From Lentzea pudingi (GTDB taxonomy: Bacteria; Actinomycetota; Actinomycetes; Mycobacteriales; Pseudonocardiaceae), in the NCBI RefSeq assembly GCF_014646255.1, contig NZ_BMNC01000014.1, positions 1 to 64,000 of the forward strand: a stretch of 64,000 bases of DNA, written 5' to 3'. Shown in pieces: positions 52,496 to 60,110 of the stretch. Position 1 is the first letter of the stretch; the number at the start of each line of letters is the position of its first letter. Made by a program: the position numbers and the translations under genes. The notes below the pieces were generated by a model that was not told the origin of the DNA, ran no database searches, and worked only from the letters and a program-made list of their open reading frames with translations.

Positions 52496-52941
52496 CACCA
52501 CTTGTCCTCCGTGAAGATGTCCGGGTCGAGCTGGTCACCGTCGTCGCCATCGCGGCGCGGCCGTTGCGCGTCCATGATCTCTTCGGCGGTCATGCCCTCC
52601 TGCAGCATCTGGAACGCCTGCTTCATCTTGTTGACGTTCTCCTGCTGCATGGCCTGGACGTCCGGGTCCTGCGCGGCCTTGCCGGAGACGACGTCCTCCC
52701 AGGTGAACTCGCCCGCGTCGACCTTGCGCTTCAACGCCTTGAGCTGTTCGGGGGCGTCCCGCTCCTGCGCGGCCCGTTCGACCTGCTGGGCGATCGCCTT
52801 GAAGTCGACGGGCGGGACGGGTGGCAGCGGCGTGTCCTTGAGGCGGTTCGCGAGGTCCTGCGCCTCCTTGAAGCGCGCGTCGACCTGCGCCTCGGCGGCG
52901 CGCAGCTCCGCGGACTTCCAGCTGTCGTTCGGGGTCGTCAT
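52495..52941 (-). CDS. FTED-x-W-tailed small protein A (148 aa)
   Basis: Soluble helical protein with a long N-terminal helix (SAELRAAEAQVDARFKEAQD), a Pro break, the block EFTWEDVVSGKAAQDPDVQ (about 78-96), a Gln/Met-rich helix, an Asp-rich linker and the tail FTEDKW. It is paralogous to the next gene. ATG 52941 lies 1 nt after the stop of the 327-aa gene; an upstream in-frame start would overlap that gene. Lack of a signal peptide and the strict operon overlap suggest it works with the toxin-type proteins, perhaps in the cytosol. Confidence 0.8.
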   Translation of the reverse strand: MTTPNDSWKSAELRAAEAQVDARFKEAQDLANRLKDTPLPPVPPVDFKAIAQQVERAAQERDAPEQLKALKRKVDAGEFTWEDVVSGKAAQDPDVQAMQQENVNKMKQAFQMLQEGMTAEEIMDAQRPRRDGDDGDQLDPDIFTEDKW

Positions 52942-52942
52942 C

Positions 52943-53926
52943 TCAGTTCTCCCTGGCGAAGAGCCCGCGCTGGATCGGCCTCGCGTCACCGCGGATCTCG
53001 GTCACCTCGCTGCGCCACGCGACGGTCCGCCACTGCCGGAAGTCCACTTCGGACAGACCGAGCTGCTGCGCCGTCTCGTAGTTCTCGCCGACGAAGTGCA
53101 GCACGGCTTGGTCGCCGAGGACACCGACGATCTCGAACTCCGCGCCGCGGTACGTGCAGAGCGTGCGGACCAGTTGGAGGTCCTCGACGACCGCGTTGGG
53201 CACCTCGAGGAACTGGGCGCCGTTCTCCTCGGTGAAGTCCGGCGGGGCGGGGTGGCCGGCGAGCGGGTGCAGGAGGACGTTGCCGGGCGCGGGCCCGAAG
53301 TCGACGTCGAAGTCCTGGCCCCGGTAGCGGCCGATCAGTCCACGACGGACGGTCGGCCGGTGCGCAACCGGTTCCTGCCAGTACCTTCCGGGACCGAAGC
53401 CCACGTCGCCCGTCGGGATCCAGCCCGTCTGGCGGTGGAGGTACTTGCCGACGCTGCGGCCGGTGCCGTCCGGTTCGAAGCGCCAGAGTTCCGTGCCCGC
53501 AGGGAGTTCGGCGAGGTCCATGACGTACTCGGGGATGGGGTTCGCGCTCGGCGTGTAGCCGGTGCCGGTGAACGGGACCGGGTAGACGCGGGTGGTGCCC
53601 ATCTTCTGCGCGCCGTCGAGCGTCGGCCCGCCGAAGCTCGTGTCGAAGAGCTCGGTGGTGTGGGCGAGGAAGCGCAGCAGGTACTGCGTGCCCCTCGGCC
53701 AGTCCGCGACCTTGTCGACGCCGAACACCTCGGCGAACTGGTCGGACGTGCCCTGCGGGAAGTCCTGCCCGCGCGTCACGAACCCGGCGGCCCGGTGCGG
53801 CTCGAACTTGCCGGGCACCACGACGTTGCCCAGGTAGAGCTGCGCGACGGCGGGGTGGACGATCTTCTGCAGGATCGTCTCCGGCCCGATGCCGGCCGCC
53901 TTGCGCACGGCCTGTGGGGTGCTCAT
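52943..53926 (-). CDS. Predicted toxin-domain / immunity-repeat fusion protein (327 aa)
   Basis: Two halves. Residues about 15-170 align motif by motif with the C-terminal domain of the 985-aa protein upstream: P-A/S-x-V...YL, RGQD (52-55), LRF (84-86), FGG (98-100), PFTGTG (118-123), PEY (132-134), ELW (146-148), DG (153-154) and GW (168-169). Residues 195-315 hold two YRG-x-x-F repeats (YRGQDFDV at 201, YRGAEFEI at 259) shared with the 139-aa neighbour. No signal peptide. ATG 53926 overlaps the upstream stop by 4 nt. The alignment is seen; toxin or immunity activity is inferred. Catalytic residues are unknown. Confidence 0.75.
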   Translation of the reverse strand: MSTPQAVRKAAGIGPETILQKIVHPAVAQLYLGNVVVPGKFEPHRAAGFVTRGQDFPQGTSDQFAEVFGVDKVADWPRGTQYLLRFLAHTTELFDTSFGGPTLDGAQKMGTTRVYPVPFTGTGYTPSANPIPEYVMDLAELPAGTELWRFEPDGTGRSVGKYLHRQTGWIPTGDVGFGPGRYWQEPVAHRPTVRRGLIGRYRGQDFDVDFGPAPGNVLLHPLAGHPAPPDFTEENGAQFLEVPNAVVEDLQLVRTLCTYRGAEFEIVGVLGDQAVLHFVGENYETAQQLGLSEVDFRQWRTVAWRSEVTEIRGDARPIQRGLFAREN

Positions 53927-54342
53927 CCCGGGTTCTCCTCCTTCCACCGCGCCAGGAAGTCGGTGCGGTCGATCTGCACGTTCTCGAGCTCGTCTGCTTC
54001 GAGCGTGGCCCGGTAGCCGTTGTACTGGTCGCCTTCGAGCCCGTTCTGCCGCGCCCAGACGTACTCGCCACCGGCGTAGCCCGCCTCGGCCTTGCCGTTG
54101 TCCGTGGCGACGACGTTGAACGGCTGGCCGCGCCACGTCGCCCTGCAGGTCTCCCGGTACCAGGCGTCGAGGTCCTTGATGGCAACCGTCTTGAGCTCCC
54201 GGTTGCCGTACGTCTGGAAGCTCTCCGCGGTGCTGTAGGCGACGCCGGGGATCTTGCGGATCCAGACGTGGTCCTCGCCTTCGGCACCCGCGAAGAACGT
54301 CTCGCCCCGGTACTCGGCCATCTCCTGGGAGTACTGGGTCAT
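53923..54342 (-). CDS. Small YRG-repeat protein, candidate immunity protein (139 aa)
   Basis: Soluble protein made of two related units, beginning YRGETFFAGAEGEDHVW (residue 11) and WRGQPFNVVATDNGKAE (residue 70), each followed by strands and an acidic patch. The same unit occurs twice in the next gene. Its position directly after the large WXG-like toxin-type gene, starting on the last base of that stop codon, is the classic place for an immunity gene. No enzyme motif. The family is not recognised. Confidence 0.75.
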   Translation of the reverse strand: MTQYSQEMAEYRGETFFAGAEGEDHVWIRKIPGVAYSTAESFQTYGNRELKTVAIKDLDAWYRETCRATWRGQPFNVVATDNGKAEAGYAGGEYVWARQNGLEGDQYNGYRATLEADELENVQIDRTDFLARWKEENPG

Positions 54343-57299
54343 CAGAGCTTCGTCCAGCCGAACTTGCGGTCGTACACGGCGTGCAGTTTCTCAGAACCGT
54401 CCGCGTTCACCTGCCAGATCTCGGCACGATCGGGCAACGGTGTGCCGCCGTCGACGCGCCACTCCGGCATGCCGCCCATCGTGGAGCCGGTGCCGGTGAA
54501 CGGGTCGTAGCCGTCGTACGGCTTGGACGCACCGCCCGCCGCCGCCATCTGCTGCTGCGACGCCTCGTAGTGCGCCTTCTCCTGCGGCGACTGGTACTCG
54601 TTCGCCCCGTACGGCCCGGGCTGCGTGAAGTCCGGCGTGTCCTTCTTCGGCCCGCCGAACGGCACGTTGTGCGCCGCCTCGTTCTGGGCGTTGACCTCGT
54701 ACCGGAGCTGCATCGCCTCCTGCGCGCCCGCGGGGATGGGGGTCCAGCCCTGGCCCTTGTCGTCGAGCGCGAGCCCGTCCCGCAGGCCCTGCGGGGTGTT
54801 GACGTCGACCACGTCCTGGCCGCGCGCGACCGAGCCGCCCATCTGGTTCTGCCAGGTCTCCTTCTGGCTGCCGGCCGCGTGCGGGGTGTCGGGCAGGTAG
54901 GTGCTGACGGCGCTCGGGCTGAGGGCCTTGGTGACGATGTCGCCGCTGCCGACCGTGATCTGGTTGCGGACGTCGGCGACGTGCTGGGCCTCCTGCGGGC
55001 TGAGGTTGGTGGAGAGCTCCTGGCTCAGCGCGACGTAGCGGTCGCGGTCGGCCTGGTTGGGCAGGATCTGCTCCAGCTGGTGCTGGTAGCCCTGGCCCTG
55101 CGCCGACATGGCGGCCGCGTCGAAGTGGCCCTTGAGGTCCGGGCCGCTGGGCGGCGGGGTGAAGTCGCCGTTCTCGGTGGGGCCGGGGGTGGCGTCCTCG
55201 TTGCCCGGCTTGGGGTCGGTGTCGTGGGGGGCCGGGGTGTCGTGGTCCGGCTGGGGGTCGTGGGGCCTGGCGTCCTCGGCACCGCTGGTGTCGGTGTCGT
55301 GGGGCTTGCCGTCGTCGGGCCGCGCGTCGGGGTCGTGCGGCCTGGGGTCGGGGTCGTGCGGCGGCGTCGTGTCGTGCGGTGGGGTGGACGCGTCGTGCGG
55401 CTTGGTGCTGCTGTCGGGCGACGGCGCGTCGTGCGGCTTGGTGCCGAGGTCGTGCGGCGTCGTGTCGTGGGGCTTGGTGTCCGTCGAGCCGGTGGGGGTG
55501 GTGTCGTGGGGGCGCGGGGTCGAGTCCGTCGGGGTGGTGGTGGACGGCGTCGAGTGGTCCGTGCCGGTGGGGCTCGGGTGTCCGGGAGGCGAGGGGAGGC
55601 CACCGCCGGTGGTGGGCGGTGCCGTCGTGCCCGTGCCAGCGCTCGGGTGGTCGGGGGTCGGGTGCGTGCCCGGACCGGACGGGGGCGTGGGCAGGCCGGA
55701 GCCGCCTGAGTTCGGCGGAGTCGGCAGGCCCGAGCCACCGGAGTTCGGCGGAGTCGGCAGGCCCGAGCCACCGGGGTGCGTGCCCCCGGATCCCGGCGTC
55801 GGGTGCGAGCTCGGCGTCGGGAGCGAGCTGGGCGTCGGGAGCGAGCTTGGCGTCGGGAGCGAGCTTGGCGTCGGGTGCGAGCCGCCGGACGGTGGCGTCG
55901 GCAGGCCCGTGCTCGGCCGGCCGCCCGTGCCGGCGGGCGGTGTGCCCTGGCTGGGCGGGGTCGGCAGGCCCGCTCCGTGTCCGGGAGGCGTCGGCAGGCC
56001 GCTGGGCTTCGGGGTCCCCGCCGGGGTGCCCGCACTCGGGAAGGCCGGGACGCCGCCCGCTCCAGGACGGGAGCTGGAGCTGCGGGTCTGGTCGCCGCCG
56101 CCCGCTCCCGGTGCCATCGGGGCACCCATCGGCATCGCGCCGCCCATGGGCGCGTGCTGCGTCGACGGCGGGGCCGCGGCGGGAGCCGCGCCTGCGGCGT
56201 GGGTGGTGTCAGGCCGAACCGGGCCAGGGGCGCCAGGCCCGGAACCGCCACCCACGGGCGCGCCACCGGAAGCAACGTGCGGCACACCGCCACCGCCACC
56301 CGCCGAAGGCGGAGCCGCGACGGCTGGGCCGCCGGCCGCCGCCGTGTGGGTGGCGGGGGCATCCGGCGAAGCGGGCAGTGTGGGCGGCGGGGCCACGGGG
56401 GCGCCGCCGGGGGCCACGGCGGAGACCGCCGCCGGTTTGGTGTCCTCGGTGCCGCCTGGCGGGGTGTACGCCTCGCGGACCTGCGAGCCGATGTCGCGGC
56501 CCCGGTCGGCGATCTCGGTGGCCGACTCCTTGATGGACCCGAAGTCGTCGCGGATGTCGTTGACGGCGTTGCGGACGTCGCGGCCCGCCTCGGCCACCTC
56601 CTGGGTGGCGTTCATGGCCTCGGCCAGGGAGTCGGCGTCCTTCAGCTTGCCGATGGCGGAGAAGACGCGGCCAACGGCGTCGAAGAGCGCCTTCACGTCG
56701 GAGATGAGCTTCTGGACCGTCTCGATGATGTCCATGACGCGCCGGTAGATCTGGTAGGCGTTCCAGACCATCTCGGCGGCCTTGATCCAGCCCGCGACCG
56801 GGATCCAGACGGTGGCGGCGGCTTCCAGCAGCTTGTTGACCAGGTAGTCGAGCAGGCGCGCGGCCTGCTTGCCCAGGGCCTCGGCGCCGGACGCGACGGT
56901 GTCGAAGCCCTTCGCGATCAGCTGGGCCACGCCCATCTCGGCGAGCAGGCCCGCCTTCCAGCCCAGGGCGATGTACTTCTCGTGGGCCTTGGCCGCGTCG
57001 CCGTCCCAGTGGCCTCGGACCTTGCCCACGGCGTCGGTGAGGTTGTACGAGACGTCGTTCATGGCGTTGCCGACCATGCGCCACGCGTCGCCGTCGGCGC
57101 GGATCTTCGACCAGTCGCCGGTGATCGGCGTGATGATCGTGGACACCAGCGACTCGCCGGTCACGGCCTCGAACACCCAGTTGACCGCCTGGACGCCCCA
57201 GCCCTGGTCGCGCAGGACGTCGTTCAACGACGCCGTGTCGACGTCGGGCTGCTTCAGCGACGCGCTGACCGGACGCGCCGCGTGGTACGCCGTCGTCAC
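54342..57299 (-). CDS. Large WXG-like predicted type VII secreted toxin-type protein (985 aa)
   Basis: Residues 1-280 are helical with WDG (98-100) in the WXG-like turn GHWDGDAAKAHEK and later coiled-coil-like helices. Residues 280-720 are a low-complexity linker: Gly/Pro-rich, then LPTPP/SSLPTP repeats (434-540) and PHD/KPHD repeats (about 597-693). Residues 720-985 are a folded C-terminal domain with RGQD (826), LRY (865), FGG (881), PFTGTG (933), PEW (945), EIW (960), DG (967) and terminal GW (981). This N-delivery/linker/C-toxin plan is typical of polymorphic toxins. GTG 57299 overlaps the upstream stop by 4 nt. The toxic activity is unidentified. Confidence 0.82.
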   Translation of the reverse strand: MTTAYHAARPVSASLKQPDVDTASLNDVLRDQGWGVQAVNWVFEAVTGESLVSTIITPITGDWSKIRADGDAWRMVGNAMNDVSYNLTDAVGKVRGHWDGDAAKAHEKYIALGWKAGLLAEMGVAQLIAKGFDTVASGAEALGKQAARLLDYLVNKLLEAAATVWIPVAGWIKAAEMVWNAYQIYRRVMDIIETVQKLISDVKALFDAVGRVFSAIGKLKDADSLAEAMNATQEVAEAGRDVRNAVNDIRDDFGSIKESATEIADRGRDIGSQVREAYTPPGGTEDTKPAAVSAVAPGGAPVAPPPTLPASPDAPATHTAAAGGPAVAAPPSAGGGGGVPHVASGGAPVGGGSGPGAPGPVRPDTTHAAGAAPAAAPPSTQHAPMGGAMPMGAPMAPGAGGGDQTRSSSSRPGAGGVPAFPSAGTPAGTPKPSGLPTPPGHGAGLPTPPSQGTPPAGTGGRPSTGLPTPPSGGSHPTPSSLPTPSSLPTPSSLPTPSSHPTPGSGGTHPGGSGLPTPPNSGGSGLPTPPNSGGSGLPTPPSGPGTHPTPDHPSAGTGTTAPPTTGGGLPSPPGHPSPTGTDHSTPSTTTPTDSTPRPHDTTPTGSTDTKPHDTTPHDLGTKPHDAPSPDSSTKPHDASTPPHDTTPPHDPDPRPHDPDARPDDGKPHDTDTSGAEDARPHDPQPDHDTPAPHDTDPKPGNEDATPGPTENGDFTPPPSGPDLKGHFDAAAMSAQGQGYQHQLEQILPNQADRDRYVALSQELSTNLSPQEAQHVADVRNQITVGSGDIVTKALSPSAVSTYLPDTPHAAGSQKETWQNQMGGSVARGQDVVDVNTPQGLRDGLALDDKGQGWTPIPAGAQEAMQLRYEVNAQNEAAHNVPFGGPKKDTPDFTQPGPYGANEYQSPQEKAHYEASQQQMAAAGGASKPYDGYDPFTGTGSTMGGMPEWRVDGGTPLPDRAEIWQVNADGSEKLHAVYDRKFGWTKL
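55221..56000 (-). repeat. In-frame low-complexity repeats of the toxin linker
   Basis: Encodes GLPTPP and SSLPTP units (about 55680-56000) and then PHD-containing units such as TKPHD and PPHDT (about 55221-55511). The DNA contains near-identical 24- and 18-bp copies, for example the repeated SGLPTPPNSGG unit, so slippage and length variation between strains are likely. Confidence 0.85.
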
Positions 57300-57601
57300 T
57301 TCAGCAGCCCGTCGAAGATCCGCCGCTGAGCGGCGTCGATGTCCTCGTAGACCTTCGCCGACGCGTCCACCGCCGACGCCGCGCCCTCGAGCTTCGACGT
57401 GCCGAAGTCGAGGGTCTCGTCGAACAACGCCCGCACGACGTCCACACCCGGCTGCAGCAACGCGAGCAGGCCCGTGAAGCCCGCCTTGTCGCACGCCGTG
57501 GCGTGGACGTACTTGCGGATCGTGTCGAACTCTTTGGCCTCGGTGCGCAGGTACTCGGCGTACGCGCGCAGTTCGGCCGCGTCGGTGAACAGCGACGTCA
57601 C
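57296..57601 (-). CDS. EspC/WXG100-like small type VII secretion partner (101 aa)
   Basis: Two-helix protein of WXG100/EspC size. It has no classic WXG, but the second helix ends in VYEDIDAAQRR, which fits the YxxxD/E export signal of mycobacterial type VII substrates (Tyr85, Asp89). GTG 57601 is preceded by AGGGGGG at good spacing. Its stop overlaps the start of the 985-aa gene, so it is probably the heterodimer partner or targeting factor for that protein. First gene of a six-gene operon. Confidence 0.8.
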   Translation of the reverse strand: MTSLFTDAAELRAYAEYLRTEAKEFDTIRKYVHATACDKAGFTGLLALLQPGVDVVRALFDETLDFGTSKLEGAASAVDASAKVYEDIDAAQRRIFDGLLK

Positions 57602-57656
57602 AGCGTCCCCCCTGCGGACTCAGGTGCTCAGGTCACGCTGTGACGCACGGCTCCCG

Positions 57657-58754
57657 TCACCAGTTCCCCGAGCGGTGGAAGTTGTTCAGCCGTTCAAGGC
57701 ACGGGTCGAGGTGCATGCCCTGCGCGGCTACCCATGTGTCGTCGTAGTAGGTGTTCGCGTAACGCTCGCCGCCGTCGCACAGCAGAGTGACCACGCTCCC
57801 GCGCGCACGAGACTGCCGCATCTCGGCCACGATCTGGAACGCTCCCCAGAGGTTCGTCCCGGTGGACCCGCCGACCCGCCGCCCGAGCAGGTCCTCCACG
57901 TACCGGATCGTCGCGATGGACGCCGCGTCCGGCACCTTCATCATCCGGTCGATGACCTCGCCGATGAACGACGGCTCCACGCGCGGCCGTCCGATGCCCT
58001 CGATGCCCGAGCCGCGCGTCGCCACCAGGTCGCGGTTGCCGTCGCGCCACGCGTCGAAGAAGACCGAGTGCTCGGGATCGACGACGGCGAGGCGCGTGTT
58101 CAGCTTCTGGTAGTGGATGTAGCGGCCGATCGTGGCCGACGTGCCACCGGTCCCGGCGCCGACGACGATCCAGTCCGGCGTGGGCGACGGCTCCAGCTTC
58201 ATCTGCTCGAAGATCGACTCGGCGATGTTGTTGTTGCCCCGCCAGTCCGTCGCGCGCTCGGCGTGCGTGAACTGGTCCATGAAGTGGCCGCCGAGCTCGG
58301 CCGCCAGCCGCCGCGACTCGTCGTAGAGCGCCGACGGCTCGTCGATGAAGTGGCACTTGCCGCCCTGGCGCTCGATCAGCGCGACCTTCTCCGCCGAGGT
58401 CGAGCGGGGCATCACCGCGATGAACGGCAGCCCCAGCAGCCGCGCGAAGTAGGCCTCGGACACCGCCGTCGACCCGGAGGAGGCCTCGATCACGGGCGTG
58501 CCACCGGTGATCCAGCCGTTGCAGATCGCGTAGAGGAACAACGAGCGCGCCAACCGGTGCTTCAACGACCCGGTCGGGTGCGTCGACTCGTCCTTCAGGT
58601 AGAGGTCGATGCCCCATTCGAGCGGCAACGGGTAGCGCAGGAGGTGCGTGTCAGCGCTGCGGTTCGCGTCCGCCTCGATGATCCCGACGGCCTCGCACAC
58701 CCAGTGCCTGGTCCTGCTGCAAACGCGGTCAACGGAGGTACTCACAGCCCGCAC
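57657..58754 (-). CDS. PLP-dependent cysteine synthase-family protein (Cds1-like)
   Basis: A 365-residue fold-type II PLP enzyme. It has DLYLKDESTHPTGSLKHRLA (PLP Lys in GSLKHR), IEASSGSTAVSEAYFARLLG, VVGAGTGGTSATIGRYIHYQ (phosphate loop) and GGSTGTNLWGAFQIV. It resembles actinobacterial Cds1 (Rv3684), which releases sulfide from cysteine, more than CysK or CysM. GTG 58754 is listed; GTG 58745 is close by. Whether it makes or degrades cysteine cannot be fixed from sequence. Confidence 0.85.
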   Translation of the reverse strand: MRAVSTSVDRVCSRTRHWVCEAVGIIEADANRSADTHLLRYPLPLEWGIDLYLKDESTHPTGSLKHRLARSLFLYAICNGWITGGTPVIEASSGSTAVSEAYFARLLGLPFIAVMPRSTSAEKVALIERQGGKCHFIDEPSALYDESRRLAAELGGHFMDQFTHAERATDWRGNNNIAESIFEQMKLEPSPTPDWIVVGAGTGGTSATIGRYIHYQKLNTRLAVVDPEHSVFFDAWRDGNRDLVATRGSGIEGIGRPRVEPSFIGEVIDRMMKVPDAASIATIRYVEDLLGRRVGGSTGTNLWGAFQIVAEMRQSRARGSVVTLLCDGGERYANTYYDDTWVAAQGMHLDPCLERLNNFHRSGNW

Positions 58755-58772
58755 GATAACCGGGCAGACGTC

Positions 58773-59042
58773 CTATGCCTGGGTGAGAGGACCTTCGTCA
58801 CCACGCAGTTCGGAGCGCAGCTTGTCGCGCTCGGCCCTGCGCGTCGCCTGGTGGGCGTCCAGGCCGGTCGCGACCCGCTGCCGCAGCCCCTTGAAGATGA
58901 ACAACGAGGCCGGCAGCGCCACGACCACGCCGACGGCGAGGGCGGGCAGCAAAGGAACCTTGACCAACATGAGCGCGCCCATCACCACGACCACGAGGCC
59001 GAGGCGGGCGAGGACGTAGAGCGTCACATCACGAGCGAGCAC
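58773..59042 (-). CDS. DUF4229-family membrane protein
   Basis: An 89-residue protein with two closely spaced membrane helices (LARLGLVVVVMGALMLV and LPALAVGVVVALPASLFIF) and a basic cytosolic tail (LRQRVATGLDAHQATRRAER). It matches DUF4229 proteins, which occur near cytochrome c biogenesis and menA genes in mycobacteria. GTG 59042. Role unknown. It lies between the PLP enzyme and AsnC genes on the same strand. Confidence 0.82.
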   Translation of the reverse strand: MLARDVTLYVLARLGLVVVVMGALMLVKVPLLPALAVGVVVALPASLFIFKGLRQRVATGLDAHQATRRAERDKLRSELRGDEGPLTQA

Positions 59043-59046
59043 CCGT

Positions 59047-59511
59047 TCAGGTTACGTCGCCTTCTTCGTCTCCGGTGTTCGGGCGCCCCTCGAACCGTGT
59101 GGAGAGCACCACTGTCGTGCGCGTGCGTGCCACACCGTGGATGCGTCGCAACCGCCCGAGCGCGCGCTCCAGATCGTCGACCGTCGCCACCCGGACCTTG
59201 ACGATGAACGACTCGTCGCCCGCGACCCGGTAGCAGGACTCCACCTCGTTGAGCTCGCCCAACGCGACCGCGACCTCGTTGTCGTCCGCGATGTCGGTGG
59301 GGTGGATGCCGATCAACGCGGTCACGCCCAGGCCGACGGCGCTGGGGTCCACGACCGCGTGGTACCCGACGATCACACCGCTCGACTCGAGCTTCCCGAC
59401 CCGCTCGTGCACGGCGGACGCGGACAGGCCGACCTGCCTGCCGAGGTCTGCGTAGGTGGCACGGCCGTTGGCGCGCAGCGCGGCGATGATCTGTCGATCA
59501 AGAGCATCCAC
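59047..59511 (-). CDS. Lrp/AsnC-family transcriptional regulator
   Basis: A 154-residue regulator: AsnC helix-turn-helix (DALDRQIIAALRANGRATYA, VGLSASAVHERVGKLESSGV) and a C-terminal RAM domain (VTALIGIHPTDI...ESCYRVAGDESFIVKVRV). GTG 59511 has AGGG eight bases upstream; longer readings start at GTG 59520 or ATG 59544. The Cds1-like gene lies downstream on the same strand, suggesting control of cysteine or sulfur amino-acid metabolism, which is inference. Confidence 0.87.
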   Translation of the reverse strand: MDALDRQIIAALRANGRATYADLGRQVGLSASAVHERVGKLESSGVIVGYHAVVDPSAVGLGVTALIGIHPTDIADDNEVAVALGELNEVESCYRVAGDESFIVKVRVATVDDLERALGRLRRIHGVARTRTTVVLSTRFEGRPNTGDEEGDVT

Positions 59512-59639
59512 CCGCGACACCCTATGCCCCACGAGTGCTCGCACGGAGCAACGGTCACATGTCCGGTTCGCCCCGGTCGTCCCTTACTACCTCTTTACCA
59601 AAAAACAAGCGTTCGAGTACCTGATGGGTCAGATGCCAC

Positions 59640-59661
59640 GATCAGACCGGAACGTCTGATC
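59640..59661 (+). promoter_or_regulatory. Hairpin/operator immediately before the bldC ribosome-binding site
   Basis: GATCAGAC-CGGAAC-GTCTGATC is a perfect 8-bp inverted repeat whose right arm ends one base before GAGGAGG, the bldC Shine-Dalgarno. An A/T tract (TTTACCAAAAAACAAG) lies about 40 nt further upstream, unusual in this genome. Either an autoregulatory site or a translational hairpin. Confidence 0.5.
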
Positions 59662-59673
59662 TGAGGAGGACGA

Positions 59674-59880
59674 GTGACTGCAGCCACCGAGCGGCTCTTG
59701 ACGCCTGGGGAAGTCGCCAATCTGTTCCGGGTCGACCCGAAGACCGTGACCCGATGGGCCACCGCAGGTCGCATCGGGTCGATCCGCACGCCAGGAGGAC
59801 ATCGCAGGTTCCGTGAGACCGAGGTGAAGCAGCTCCTTTCGGAGCTGACGACCGAGGCAACTGAACCCGTCCGCCACTGA
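59674..59880 (+). CDS. bldC: BldC, MerR-like developmental regulator
   Basis: A 68-residue protein that is essentially one winged helix: LLTPGEVANLFRVDPKTVTR with WATAGRIGSIRTPGGHRRFR. This matches Streptomyces BldC, which binds DNA cooperatively as head-to-tail oligomers at direct repeats and controls the onset of development. GTG 59674 has an excellent GAGGAGG site. Length and sequence are typical. Confidence 0.93.
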   Translation: MTAATERLLTPGEVANLFRVDPKTVTRWATAGRIGSIRTPGGHRRFRETEVKQLLSELTTEATEPVRH

Positions 59881-59937
59881 AACCGTAGTTACCCCTGTGC
59901 CGCGGGTAATCTCGTGGCAAAGGGAGGTGGCGACACG

Positions 59938-60105
59938 ATGATCTACCTGCTGGCGGTGATCGGTGCGCTCACCGTGGCTGTGCTCGTGTGGCGAGCTTTC
60001 GCCCCGCAGCACTCGGAGTACACCCCAGGCCGCAAGGTGATCGCACCCGACGACGACCCGGAGTTCCTGCGCAAGCTCGACGAGCAGCGCAAGCGCGAGG
60101 AGTGA
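59938..60105 (+). CDS. Small single-pass membrane protein (55 aa)
   Basis: MIYLLAVIGALTVAVLVWRA forms one N-terminal membrane helix, followed by a charged cytosolic tail (DDDPEFLRKLDEQRKREE). ATG 59938 has AGGGAGGTGG at the right distance; an earlier in-frame GTG lacks one. It lies 57 nt after bldC and before a strong terminator, so it may share the bldC transcript. Function unknown. Confidence 0.8.
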   Translation: MIYLLAVIGALTVAVLVWRAFAPQHSEYTPGRKVIAPDDDPEFLRKLDEQRKREE

Positions 60106-60110
60106 ACGGA

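Noticed and set aside
52943..53926. TNT (NAD glycohydrolase) domain in the 327-aa protein
   Set aside because: The characteristic DRFG...GGGxQ pattern of TNT toxins is not present in either copy of the shared domain.
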